64,000 nucleotides of DNA from NCBI RefSeq assembly GCF_003952165.1, contig NZ_RXFT01000002.1, positions 248,001 through 312,000 on the forward strand, read 5' to 3'. Below the pieces are notes generated by a model. The model searched no databases. It was not told the DNA's origin and saw nothing but the letters and a program-made list of their open reading frames with translations. Each line of letters opens with the position of its first letter. Position 1 is the stretch's first letter. This document shows positions 47,603 to 55,887 of the stretch, one piece after another. The DNA comes from Variovorax guangxiensis (GTDB taxonomy: Bacteria; Pseudomonadota; Gammaproteobacteria; Burkholderiales; Burkholderiaceae_C). Position numbers and translations under genes: made by a program.

Positions 47603-48199
47603 CTAGCGCAGCTTCTCGTTCCTGCGGACCTCGCTGCTCAGCTGCGAAGTCAACCGCGTCGCAGCCCGTCGCGCCGCCAACCCGAAGTCGCCCTTGAACT
47701 CCCCGAACTCGGCCGTGCCGTTGCCCACGGCGCGCACGCGCGTGACCTCGGCGCCTGCCGCATCGGTCACCACGCACGAGACCTCGGCCGTGAACGAGGT
47801 CGGCGGCCAGCTGATCCATGAGGACGAGCTCGAATCGGTCTTGATGCGCGGCGAGAACACCAGCGACACGCCCGCCGCCTCGTTGGCCTTCGCGTCGCCA
47901 GCGGTGCGCAGAACGACCACGTCGCGGTAGACGGCGCGCAACGCGTCGCGTATCGACTTCTCCAGGTCGCGGTACGGGTAGTAGCTCACGCGGTCGCCGC
48001 TGCCGCCTGGGGTGATCACTTCCAGGTCTCGATCCGCATCGGTCATCACGTAGGCGACCTTCTTCGGGATGAGGTGCGCCTGCGAGCGAGCCGGTGCGGT
48101 CTCGGTGATCATGGTGATCGGGTGCACGCAGCCGGCGAGCAGCAGCAGTGCCGACAGCGCCATGGCCACCGGAAGAGAAGAAGAAAAGGGGAACTGCAT
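47603..48199 (-). CDS. Putative lipoprotein
   Basis: 198 residues. The lipobox LLAGC (Cys24) follows a hydrophobic stretch, so it should be a lipid-anchored envelope protein. The mature part has no recognised domain; two short stretches of serine and aspartate are notable. It lies 24 bases downstream of a second lipoprotein on the same strand, suggesting a joint role. Confidence 0.7.
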   Translation of the reverse strand: MQFPFSSSLPVAMALSALLLLAGCVHPITMITETAPARSQAHLIPKKVAYVMTDADRDLEVITPGGSGDRVSYYPYRDLEKSIRDALRAVYRDVVVLRTAGDAKANEAAGVSLVFSPRIKTDSSSSSWISWPPTSFTAEVSCVVTDAAGAEVTRVRAVGNGTAEFGEFKGDFGLAARRAATRLTSQLSSEVRRNEKLR

Positions 48200-48223
48200 C
48201 GAAGCGCCTCCTGACCTCTGGGA

Positions 48224-48817
48224 TCAACGGCCGATGGCGGCCACGAACTGCGGGTCGGCGTACACCTGCCGCAGCAGCGCACGCACGAGGCGCGGATACG
48301 CGGCCTGTCCGGCAGGCACGGCGACGATGCTCGCGTAGCTCGAATCGAAGGCGGTCTCGGCGCGGTAGGTCTTGCGCAGGCGCTGCGTGGCGTCGCGCGC
48401 GACGGTGATCTCCACGTCCATGCGGCCGGTGCCGTTGATCACGCCCAGGTCGATCTCGTTGGCCAGCACGCGCGCCGCGATGCGCGTGGGCGCCTTCGGG
48501 TCGTAGACGGAGATCTCGCTGAGGTCGCGCATCATCGCGTCCTGCAGGTACTGCGCGAAGCTGCCGCTGGGCGACAGCAGCCGGGCACTGCGCAGGCGCA
48601 CGGTGTTGACCTTGTCGTCCGCATCGGTGGGCTGCGCCTTCGCGAGGGCCACCGGGCCGGGCCGCGTTGCCTCCAGCTTGTCGAGGGTCTCGTAGTCGGC
48701 CGCGTAGGGCGGCGCCAGCAATGGCGCGCAGCCGGTGGCCAGAACGGCGGCTGCCAGCGCGCCGGGCAAGAGCAGGCTGCGCAAACGCCAGCCCTGCTGC
48801 GAACTAAAGATCGCCAT
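48224..48817 (-). CDS. Putative lipoprotein
   Basis: 197 residues with a lipobox ATGC (Cys30) after the hydrophobic segment LLLPGALAAAVLATG. The mature region 'LSPSGSFAQYLQDAMMRDLSE' resembles the surface of ABC-transport auxiliary lipoproteins, but I cannot assign it. First of two tandem lipoprotein genes. Confidence 0.72.
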   Translation of the reverse strand: MAIFSSQQGWRLRSLLLPGALAAAVLATGCAPLLAPPYAADYETLDKLEATRPGPVALAKAQPTDADDKVNTVRLRSARLLSPSGSFAQYLQDAMMRDLSEISVYDPKAPTRIAARVLANEIDLGVINGTGRMDVEITVARDATQRLRKTYRAETAFDSSYASIVAVPAGQAAYPRLVRALLRQVYADPQFVAAIGR

Positions 48818-48853
48818 CCGTTCGGTCCCCTCTCTGCATCTTCACGAGGCCCG

Positions 48854-48867
48854 CGATGCATGCATCG
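48854..48867. promoter_or_regulatory. 14-bp perfect palindrome upstream of the lipoprotein pair
   Basis: CGATGCATGCATCG is self-complementary and lies 37 bases upstream of the second lipoprotein's start. It may be a regulator site or chance. Confidence 0.3.
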
Positions 48868-48991
48868 TGCATCGGTGGCGCGTGCTCCCGGCGCGACGGT
48901 AGCACGCATCGCGCGGCGCGCGAATGCGTGATGCCGCGAAACCGGAAGGTGCGCGACGGGAGCGGAAAGGACGAACGGACTAAGACGGGCC

Positions 48992-49300
48992 TCAGACCGG
49001 CTCGAGCACGTGGATCAGCTTGCCCGCGGTGAGCTCCTTCGTCTTCTCGCTGTGCGCCTTCATGTGCGGCGCGACCGCGTGCGCCTGCAGGTGCGCCAGC
49101 GTTTCCCACTTCTCGATCACGACGAAGGTGTCGGGGCCGAAGCTGGCCTTCGACGCGGGGATGCCCTGCGCATCGACCGTGGCGCCGTACTCGATGCAGC
49201 CTGCCTCGGCCAGCACGGCCGCGCGGTTCTCGGCGAAGGCTTCGAGCAGCCTGGCGCGCTGGCCCGGCTTGGCGGTGATGACGGCGACGACGTGGATCAT
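48992..49300 (-). CDS. Antibiotic biosynthesis monooxygenase-like protein
   Basis: 102 residues of the ABM ferredoxin-like fold: 'AVITAKPGQRARLLEAFAENRAAVLAEAGCIEYG' and 'FVVIEKWETLAHLQAHAVAPHM' match the YgiN-type quinol monooxygenase family. These small dimers handle quinones or aromatic radicals. Divergent from the NRAMP gene. Confidence 0.85.
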   Translation of the reverse strand: MIHVVAVITAKPGQRARLLEAFAENRAAVLAEAGCIEYGATVDAQGIPASKASFGPDTFVVIEKWETLAHLQAHAVAPHMKAHSEKTKELTAGKLIHVLEPV

Positions 49301-49340
49301 TGAAAAGTCTCCGGTTGGATGAGTGGTGAATGACGACGGT

Positions 49341-49357
49341 CGAATCTAAGAGATTCG
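49341..49357. promoter_or_regulatory. Inverted repeat between monooxygenase and NRAMP genes
   Basis: CGAATCT-AAG-AGATTCG, perfect 7-bp arms with 3-base loop, in the divergent space. It could be a regulator site. No match to the MntR box or Fur box was seen. Confidence 0.4.
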
Positions 49358-49417
49358 GCGCGGCACTGCCGGTCAGGTCCGCGACAACGCCGCGGCCTTG
49401 TCCCTATCATCGCCTGC

Positions 49418-50743
49418 ATGTTCTTCCCGCTCCCTCGCACGGCCACCGCGCCCTTCTGCCCTTCCGAAGTCAAGGGCAGCGTGGCCGTCCCGCAGGAACT
49501 GCCTTTCTTCAAGAAGCTGATGCGCTACGCGGGCCCGGGCCTGCTGGTGTCGGTCGGCTACATGGACCCGGGCAACTGGGCCACCGACATCGAGGCCGGC
49601 TCGCGCTTCGGCTACGGGCTGCTGTTCGTGGTGCTGCTGGCGAGCCTGTCTGCCATGCTGCTGCAGACGCTGTGCGTGCGGCTGGGCATCGTCGCGCGCA
49701 AGGACCTGGCGCGCGCCTGCCGCGAGCATTACTCGCCGCGCGTCAACCGTTTCCTGTGGCTGGGCGCCGAGCTGGCCATCGTGGCCTGCGACCTCGCCGA
49801 GGTGCTGGGCAGCGCGCTCGCGCTGCACCTGCTGTTCGGCGTGTCGATTCCGGTGGGCATCGGCATCACGGCTTTCGACACGCTGCTGGTGCTGGGCCTG
49901 CAGGGCGCGGGCTTCCGGCGCGTGGAGGCCATCGTGCTGGGGCTCGTCGGCACCATCGCGGCCTGCTTCGTCGTCGAGCTCGCGATGTCGCCGCCCAACT
50001 GGTTCGGCGTGGCGATGGGCTTCGGCCCGAGCCTGGAGCGGCTGCACCAGCCGGGCGCGCTGTACCTGGCCATCGGCATCGTCGGCGCGACGGTGATGCC
50101 CCACAACCTGTACCTGCATTCCTCCATCGTGCAGACGCGCCTGATCGCCGACACCGAGCCCGCTCGACGCGAGGCGGTGCGCTTCTGCACGCTCGACGCG
50201 GTGGTGTCGCTCTCGCTCGCGCTGCTGGTCAACGCGGCGATCATGGTGCTGGCGGCCAGTGCCTTCCACGCCACCGGCCACCGCGAGGTGACGGAGATCG
50301 ACGACGCCTACCGGCTGCTGGAGCCCATCGTCGGCAGCGCCGTCGCGGCCACGCTGTTCGGCATCGCGCTGCTGGCTTCGGGCCAGAGCTCGACCTTCAC
50401 CGGCACCATCGCGGGCCAGATCATCATGGAAGGCTTCCTCGACCTGAAGATCCCGTGCTGGCAGCGCAGGCTCATCACGCGTGCGCTGGCGCTGGGCCCG
50501 GCATGGCTGGGCGTGTGGTGGTTCGGCGACGGCGGCGTGGGCAAGATGCTGGTGCTCAGCCAGGTGGTGCTGAGCTTCCAGCTGCCGTTCGCGATGTGGC
50601 CGCTGATCCGCTTCACGAGCAGCCGCGCGCTGATGGGCGGCTTCGCCAACGGGCCGGTGGTGAAGTCGCTCGCGTGGCTGCTGTTCGGCGTGATCGGCGC
50701 GGCCAACGTGTGGCTCATCGCCTCCGTGGCCACGGGCAATTGA
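49418..50743 (+). CDS. NRAMP-family metal-ion transporter (MntH-like)
   Basis: 441 residues, about 11 membrane helices. TM1 has the metal-binding DPGN (50-53) and TM6 the MPHN (227-230), the signature residues of divalent-metal NRAMP transporters. It imports Mn2+ (or Fe2+) with protons. The start has no strong ribosome site; a GTG further in, following GGGCAGC, is an alternative. Convergent with emfourin 7 bases away. Confidence 0.9.
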   Translation: MFFPLPRTATAPFCPSEVKGSVAVPQELPFFKKLMRYAGPGLLVSVGYMDPGNWATDIEAGSRFGYGLLFVVLLASLSAMLLQTLCVRLGIVARKDLARACREHYSPRVNRFLWLGAELAIVACDLAEVLGSALALHLLFGVSIPVGIGITAFDTLLVLGLQGAGFRRVEAIVLGLVGTIAACFVVELAMSPPNWFGVAMGFGPSLERLHQPGALYLAIGIVGATVMPHNLYLHSSIVQTRLIADTEPARREAVRFCTLDAVVSLSLALLVNAAIMVLAASAFHATGHREVTEIDDAYRLLEPIVGSAVAATLFGIALLASGQSSTFTGTIAGQIIMEGFLDLKIPCWQRRLITRALALGPAWLGVWWFGDGGVGKMLVLSQVVLSFQLPFAMWPLIRFTSSRALMGGFANGPVVKSLAWLLFGVIGAANVWLIASVATGN

Positions 50744-50750
50744 GCCGGCT

Positions 50751-51080
50751 TCAGGGCGTGCCCGCGTCCTTCCACAGGTGCACCAGCGCTTCGGGCGCCT
50801 CGGCTTCCGGCACTTCGAAGCTCACGGAGATTTCCTCGGTGCCCTGCACCAGCACCTCGACCCGATAGAAGCGCTGGTCGCCGCCGCTCACCGTCGCGCC
50901 GGGCTGGCCGGCATGGGGCACGGCGCTTTGCAGCGCGTCGCCGATCTGGCGGCGCAGCGCGTCGGTGCAGTCGCCGAGCTGGAAGCTGCGCGGCCGCGAC
51001 AGGCCCGGCAGGTAGGCCAGCCCGCCTTCGCGCGTCACGCGCACGACGGTGGCTTCATCGAGCCGCGGCAGGCGGATCAT
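50751..51080 (-). CDS. Emfourin-type protealysin inhibitor
   Basis: 109 residues that match the pattern of emfourin ('VTREGGLAYLPGLSRPRSFQLG...'), the small inhibitor found beside protealysin-like proteases. It overlaps the protease stop by 4 bases (ATGA), typical of this pair. No signal peptide, so it acts in the cytoplasm or is released with the protease. Would keep the protease inactive until release. Confidence 0.8.
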   Translation of the reverse strand: MIRLPRLDEATVVRVTREGGLAYLPGLSRPRSFQLGDCTDALRRQIGDALQSAVPHAGQPGATVSGGDQRFYRVEVLVQGTEEISVSFEVPEAEAPEALVHLWKDAGTP

Positions 51081-52153
51081 GGCTCGGTCACTCCGGTGGC
51101 CAGCCATGCATCGGCCACGGCCTTGTGCACCGCGCTGCCCGCGCCGAAGCGACGCGACGCCATCTCGATGCTGAGCGTGGCGAAGGCCGCGAAGTCGGCG
51201 TCCGCGCGCAGGCGCCTGTCGCGCAGCGTGTCGTACCAGACGCGGCCCACGCCCTCCCACGCCGGTCCTTCCACGGCAACGGCAGCCAGGTAGAAGGCGC
51301 GGTTCGGAATGCCCGAGTTGATGTGCACGCCGCCGTTGTCCTGCGTGGTGGAGACGAAGTCCTTCATGTGCGCGGGCTGCGGGTCCTTGCCGATCACCGG
51401 GTCGTCGTAGGCGGTGCCGGGCTCGGCCATCGAGCGCAGGGCCTTCGCCTTCACGCTCGACATGAAGAGCCCGGCGCCGATCAGCCAGTCGGCCTGCCGC
51501 GCGGTCTGCTTCAGCGTGTGCTGCTTCACCAGCACGCCGAACACGTCGCAGATCGATTCGTTGAGCGCGCCGGGCTGCCCCTGGTAGACGAGCGCGGCCT
51601 CGTGGTCGATCACGCCGTGGGTGAGCTCGTGGCCGATGATGTCCACCGCGATGGTGAAGCGGTTCATGACCTGGCCGTCGCCATCGCCGAACACCATCTG
51701 CGCGCCGTTCCAGAAGGCGTTGTCGTAGTTCCTGCCGTAGTGCACGCTGCCGGTCAGCGGCATGCCCGCGCCGTCGATGGAGTCGCGCCCGTACACGTCG
51801 TGGTACAGCCGCCATGTGGCGCCGAGGTGCTCGTAGGCCTCGTCGGCCGCGATGTCGCCGGTGGCGGGCTTGCCTTCGGTGCGCACCAGCCTGCCGGGCA
51901 GCTCGGTCGTGTGGCCCGCATCGTGGATGGCGCGCTCGGGCGAGTCGGGCCGCGCTGGGCGCACCGGCGTGCCGGTGATGTTCGAGACCACCGCCGGCGG
52001 CACCAGGCCGCGCAGCGCGCGATGTTCGCGGTCGATGGTCAGCGTGTTGGCTGCGCAGTCGCTCAGCGGCGGGCTGGCGCTTTCGGCGAGCCGGCTCAGC
52101 AGGTACGGCGGCACGAAGGCGGGGGGCAGGATCTGCGGTTCGCGCGAGGGCAT
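51077..52153 (-). CDS. Protealysin-like M4 metalloprotease
   Basis: 358 residues: short propeptide with conserved PPYLL (residues 15-19), then a thermolysin-type catalytic domain with HELTH (175-179), the metal Glu in 'GALNES' (Glu199) and a distal 'GGVHINSGIPNRAFYLA' with the transition-state His. Protealysin-like proteins lack a classical signal peptide, and none is seen here. Protease followed by its inhibitor gene. Confidence 0.9.
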   Translation of the reverse strand: MPSREPQILPPAFVPPYLLSRLAESASPPLSDCAANTLTIDREHRALRGLVPPAVVSNITGTPVRPARPDSPERAIHDAGHTTELPGRLVRTEGKPATGDIAADEAYEHLGATWRLYHDVYGRDSIDGAGMPLTGSVHYGRNYDNAFWNGAQMVFGDGDGQVMNRFTIAVDIIGHELTHGVIDHEAALVYQGQPGALNESICDVFGVLVKQHTLKQTARQADWLIGAGLFMSSVKAKALRSMAEPGTAYDDPVIGKDPQPAHMKDFVSTTQDNGGVHINSGIPNRAFYLAAVAVEGPAWEGVGRVWYDTLRDRRLRADADFAAFATLSIEMASRRFGAGSAVHKAVADAWLATGVTEP

Positions 52154-52243
52154 GGCAGGCCTTTCTCCAAGTGTCTTTCACGGGTGTCGACGGTTCCGGA
52201 ACACCGTAGCAGAAACACAGGCTCACCTCTGTCGGATCGAGCC

Positions 52244-53173
52244 TCAAGCCCTGGGCGGCATGTCGTCTTTGCCCAGCGCAGCGGCCATGAAGTCGACGAA
52301 AGTTCGCACGCGCGCCGACAGCTGGTGGCGCTGCGGATAGACGGCGTAGATGTCGGCATCGGGCGTGCGGTAGCTGGCCAGCACCTGCACCAGCCTGCCG
52401 CTGCGCAGGTAGCGCGCGATGTCCCACTCGGCGCGCATCAGGATGCCGTGGCCGTCGAGCGCCCAGTTGACCGCGATCTCGCCGTCGTTGGTGCTGAGCA
52501 TGCCGCGCGTCTTCACCGCCTCGGTGCGCTGCGCGCTGCCGCGCCCGGTGCTCAGCCGCCAGATGCCGTAGCCCTCGTCGCCCTGTCGGATGCCGATGCA
52601 GCGATGGCGCGTGAGGTCGTTGGGCACCTTGGGCTGTCCGGCGCGCGCGAGGTAGGCCGGCGAGGCGCACAGCAGGCGCCGGTTCGACGCGATGCGCCGC
52701 GCGATCACGCGGGCCTCGGGCGGCGCGCCGAAGCGGATGCAGACGTCGAAGGCGTCTTCGGTCAGCGGCGGCGGGTTCACCGAGAGCTGCAGCTGTACTT
52801 CGACCTGCGGATGCTTCTTCGCGAACTTCGAGATCAGCGGCGCCACGTGGCTGCGCCCGAAGCCCAGCGTGGCGTTCACGCGCAGCAGGCCTTGCGGCTC
52901 GCCCTTGGCGCCGCCCAGCAGCTGCGCCATGTCGTCGATCTCGCCGAGGATGCGGCGCGCGTGCGCCACGTAGAGCTCGCCTTCGGGCGTGAGGCTCATG
53001 CGCCGCGTGGTGCGGTTCACCAGCGTGACGCCCAGGCGCGATTCCATCTGCGCGAGCCGCTTGCTCACCGCAGGCGTGCTGATGCCGAGCTCGCGCGCTC
53101 CGGCGCTCAGGCTGCCGCTGGCCGCGAGCGTGGAGAAGAAACCGAGGTCGGCGGGATGTACCGGGGCTGCCAT
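52244..53173 (-). CDS. LysR-family transcriptional regulator
   Basis: 309 residues: N-terminal HTH (FFSTLAASGSLSAGARELGISTPAVSKRLAQMESRLGV) and a sensing domain. It is divergent from a tartrate/D-malate dehydrogenase gene, the layout of dmlR-dmlA in E. coli, so it likely controls that gene in response to the substrate. Confidence 0.88.
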   Translation of the reverse strand: MAAPVHPADLGFFSTLAASGSLSAGARELGISTPAVSKRLAQMESRLGVTLVNRTTRRMSLTPEGELYVAHARRILGEIDDMAQLLGGAKGEPQGLLRVNATLGFGRSHVAPLISKFAKKHPQVEVQLQLSVNPPPLTEDAFDVCIRFGAPPEARVIARRIASNRRLLCASPAYLARAGQPKVPNDLTRHRCIGIRQGDEGYGIWRLSTGRGSAQRTEAVKTRGMLSTNDGEIAVNWALDGHGILMRAEWDIARYLRSGRLVQVLASYRTPDADIYAVYPQRHQLSARVRTFVDFMAAALGKDDMPPRA

Positions 53174-53207
53174 GGTCGATCCGATTGTTGAATTCAGGTT
53201 AACGATG

Positions 53208-53228
53208 GATTCACTTCCGGCGTGAATC
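53208..53228. promoter_or_regulatory. Inverted repeat, candidate LysR operator
   Basis: GATTCAC-N7-GTGAATC, perfect 7-bp arms, lies in the 122-base divergent gap between the LysR and dehydrogenase genes. Well placed as a regulator site; not tested. Confidence 0.5.
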
Positions 53229-53295
53229 GTTCGACGCGGCCGATCCTACAGTGGGAGCCCGACAGAGCACCTACACACGAAGAAGGACATCGACG

Positions 53296-54387
53296 ATGAG
53301 CAGCTACAGCATCGCCACCATTCCCGGCGACGGCATCGGCAAGGAAGTGATACCCGCAGGCCGCCAGGTGATGGAGGCGCTGGCCGAGGCCTCCGGCGGC
53401 GCGCTGAAGTTCAGCTTCGAGGACTTCGGCTGGGGCGGCGACTGGTACCGCGCGCACGGCGAGATGATGCCGGCCGACGGCCTCGACGCGCTTCGCGGCA
53501 AGGACGCGATTCTTTTCGGCTCCGCGGGCGATCCGCACATTCCCGACCACATCACGCTGTGGGGCCTGCGCCTGAAGATCTGCCAGGGCTTCGACCAGTA
53601 CGCCAACGTGCGGCCCACGCGCATCCTGCCGGGCATCGACGCGCCGCTGAAGCGCTGCAGGGCGGAAGACCTGAACTGGGTGATCGTGCGCGAGAACTCC
53701 GAGGGCGAGTACGCCGGCGTCGGCGGCCGCGTGCACCAGGGCCATCCGATCGAGGCCGCCACCGACGTGAGCATGATGACCCGTGCGGGCGTGGAGCGCG
53801 TCATGCGCTTCGCCTTCGGGCTGGCACGCTCGCGGCCGCGCAAGCTGCTCACGGTGGTCACCAAGAGCAACGCGCAGCGCCACGCGATGGTGATGTGGGA
53901 CGAGATCGCGCTGCAGGTCTCGAAGGAGTTCCCCGACGTGAGCTGGGACAAGGAACTCGTGGACGCGATGACCGCGCGCATGGTCAACAGGCCCGCCACG
54001 CTCGACACCATCGTCGCCACCAACCTGCACGCCGACATCCTCAGCGACCTTGCGGCCGCGCTCGCGGGCAGCCTGGGCATCGCGCCCACCGGCAACATCG
54101 ACCCGGAGCGGCGCTACCCGTCGATGTTCGAGCCCATCCACGGCTCGGCCTTCGACATCATGGGCAAGGGGCTCGCCAACCCGGTGGGCACCTTCTGGTC
54201 GGTGGTGATGCTGCTGGAGCACCTCGGCGAGACGGAGGCCGCGCGCCGCGTGATGGCAGCGGTGGAGCACGTCACGGCCAACCCCGCGCTGCACACGCGC
54301 GACCTGGGCGGCAACGCGACCACCGACGAGGTGACGCGTGCGGTGTGCGCGCACATAGCTGCAGAACCGCTGCGGCTGGCGGCCTGA
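53296..54387 (+). CDS. Tartrate/D-malate dehydrogenase-decarboxylase
   Basis: 363 residues of the isocitrate/isopropylmalate dehydrogenase fold. Features are 'IPGDGIGKEV' at the start, 'NSEGEYAGVGGR' and 'KSNAQRHAMVMWDE'; these are typical of tartrate dehydrogenase/D-malic enzymes (DmlA/TtuC). It oxidises and decarboxylates tartrate or D-malate with NAD and Mn2+. The ATG at 53296 follows GAAGGA. A Bug receptor follows 74 bases on. Confidence 0.88.
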   Translation: MSSYSIATIPGDGIGKEVIPAGRQVMEALAEASGGALKFSFEDFGWGGDWYRAHGEMMPADGLDALRGKDAILFGSAGDPHIPDHITLWGLRLKICQGFDQYANVRPTRILPGIDAPLKRCRAEDLNWVIVRENSEGEYAGVGGRVHQGHPIEAATDVSMMTRAGVERVMRFAFGLARSRPRKLLTVVTKSNAQRHAMVMWDEIALQVSKEFPDVSWDKELVDAMTARMVNRPATLDTIVATNLHADILSDLAAALAGSLGIAPTGNIDPERRYPSMFEPIHGSAFDIMGKGLANPVGTFWSVVMLLEHLGETEAARRVMAAVEHVTANPALHTRDLGGNATTDEVTRAVCAHIAAEPLRLAA

Positions 54388-54461
54388 TCGGCCCCCAAGA
54401 TTCCACGGTATCCGCGCGCCTCGAAGCGCGCGCCGCAGAACAACGAGCCGGAGACAAGACC

Positions 54462-55478
54462 ATGAACGCTTCCTTGAACGCGCGTCCGTATCGGCGCACC
54501 TTGCTGCAGGCCGCAGCCATCGCAATGGGACTGGGCACCACCGCCCTCGCCCTCGCGCAGCAGGCTCAGGCCACCCCCGGTTGGCCCACGCGGCCGATCA
54601 GCCTCGTCGTGCCCTTTCCCGCCGGCGGCACCACCGACGTGCTGGCCCGCGCGCTGGCCGACAGGCTCTCGCAGTCGCTGGGCCAGCCGGTGGTGGTCGA
54701 GAGCAAGCCCGGCGCCGGCGCCACGCTGGGCGCCGACTACGTGGCGAAGGCAAAGCCCGACGGCTACACGCTGCTGATGGGCGCGGTGCACCACACCATC
54801 GCCACCAGCGTCTACAGGAAGCTGCCCTACGACTTCCAGAAGGACCTGGCGCCCATCACCGTGGTGGCGATGGTTCCGAACGTGCTGGTCGTCAACGCCG
54901 TGAACACGCCCGCGAAGACCGTGGCCGAACTGGTGGCGCTCGCCAAGGTCGCGCCCGAGAAGCTGGCCTACGGCTCCAACGGCAACGGCACGGCGCAGCA
55001 CCTGATCGGTACGCAGTTCCAGGCCAGCACCGGCGCGAAGCTGCTGCATGTGCCCTACAAGGGAAGCGGGCCGCTGACCACCGACCTGCTCGGCGGGCAG
55101 GTGGCGATGTCCTTCGACACCATCACGCCGGTGCTGCAGCACATCAAGGGCGGCAAGCTGCGTGCGCTGGCGGTGACCACCGCGCGGCGCTCGTCGGTGT
55201 TGCCAGACGTGCCGACGCTGGATGAGGCCGGGCTCAAGGGCTTCGACATCGGCACCTGGTTCGGCGTGCTGGCGCCCGCGGCCACGCCGAAGGAGATCGT
55301 GGCGCGCCTGAACGCCGAGATGGTGAAGATCATCCATTCGCCCGATTTCGCGCAGCGCATGCAGGCCATCGGCGCCGAGCCGCTGGGCGGCACGCAGGAA
55401 GAGATGGCGCGGCAGATCCGCGAGGAGACGGCGAAGTTCGCGAAGCTGGTGAAGGAAGGCGGGGTGGCGATCGAATAG
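54462..55478 (+). CDS. Bug-family tripartite tricarboxylate transporter receptor
   Basis: 338 residues with an N-terminal export signal (RRTLLQAAAIAMGLG, Tat-like with Arg-Arg) and the Bug fold: 'WPTRPISLVVPFPAGGTTDVLAR', 'GYTLLMGAVHHTIA' and 'HVPYKGSGPLTTDLLGGQVAMSFD'. These are periplasmic solute receptors, expanded in Comamonadaceae; ligand here may be a dicarboxylate or tartrate. No TctA/TctB membrane genes are nearby. Confidence 0.9.
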   Translation: MNASLNARPYRRTLLQAAAIAMGLGTTALALAQQAQATPGWPTRPISLVVPFPAGGTTDVLARALADRLSQSLGQPVVVESKPGAGATLGADYVAKAKPDGYTLLMGAVHHTIATSVYRKLPYDFQKDLAPITVVAMVPNVLVVNAVNTPAKTVAELVALAKVAPEKLAYGSNGNGTAQHLIGTQFQASTGAKLLHVPYKGSGPLTTDLLGGQVAMSFDTITPVLQHIKGGKLRALAVTTARRSSVLPDVPTLDEAGLKGFDIGTWFGVLAPAATPKEIVARLNAEMVKIIHSPDFAQRMQAIGAEPLGGTQEEMARQIREETAKFAKLVKEGGVAIE

Positions 55479-55596
55479 CGCCGCGCCGGATGGCGGACGG
55501 CGGCGTGCAGCCGGTTACGCACGCGCACACCTGCATTCAGCGGCATGGGCGCCGAGGCCATAGGATCAGGGCTTCCGAAATCACCGCCACCCGCCC

Positions 55597-55887
55597 ATGT
55601 TCATCGTCACCCTCACCTACATCCGTCCGCTCGAGGAAGTAGACGCGCTGATGGATGCGCACATGGTCTGGCTCAAGAAGCACTACGAAAGCGGTCTTTT
55701 CGTGGCCTCGGGCCGGCAGGTGCCGCGCCATGGTGGCGTGATCCTCGCGCGCTCGGGCGACCGCGAGGGCCTGGAGGCGGTGCTGGCGCGCGACCCCTTC
55801 GTGCAGGGCGGGGTGGCGCGCACCGAAGTCATCGAGTTCCTGCCGCGCATGACGGCGCCGGGCGTCGAGATCCTCAAGAACTTCTAG
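55597..55887 (+). CDS. YciI-family protein
   Basis: 96 residues with the YciI ferredoxin-like fold: MFIVTLTYIRPLEEVDALM, 'HMVWLKKHYESGLFVASGRQVPR' and the conserved His and Asp. Function uncertain (dehalogenase-related fold). Ends by overlapping the pirin stop by 3 bases in the convergent direction. Confidence 0.85.
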   Translation: MFIVTLTYIRPLEEVDALMDAHMVWLKKHYESGLFVASGRQVPRHGGVILARSGDREGLEAVLARDPFVQGGVARTEVIEFLPRMTAPGVEILKNF

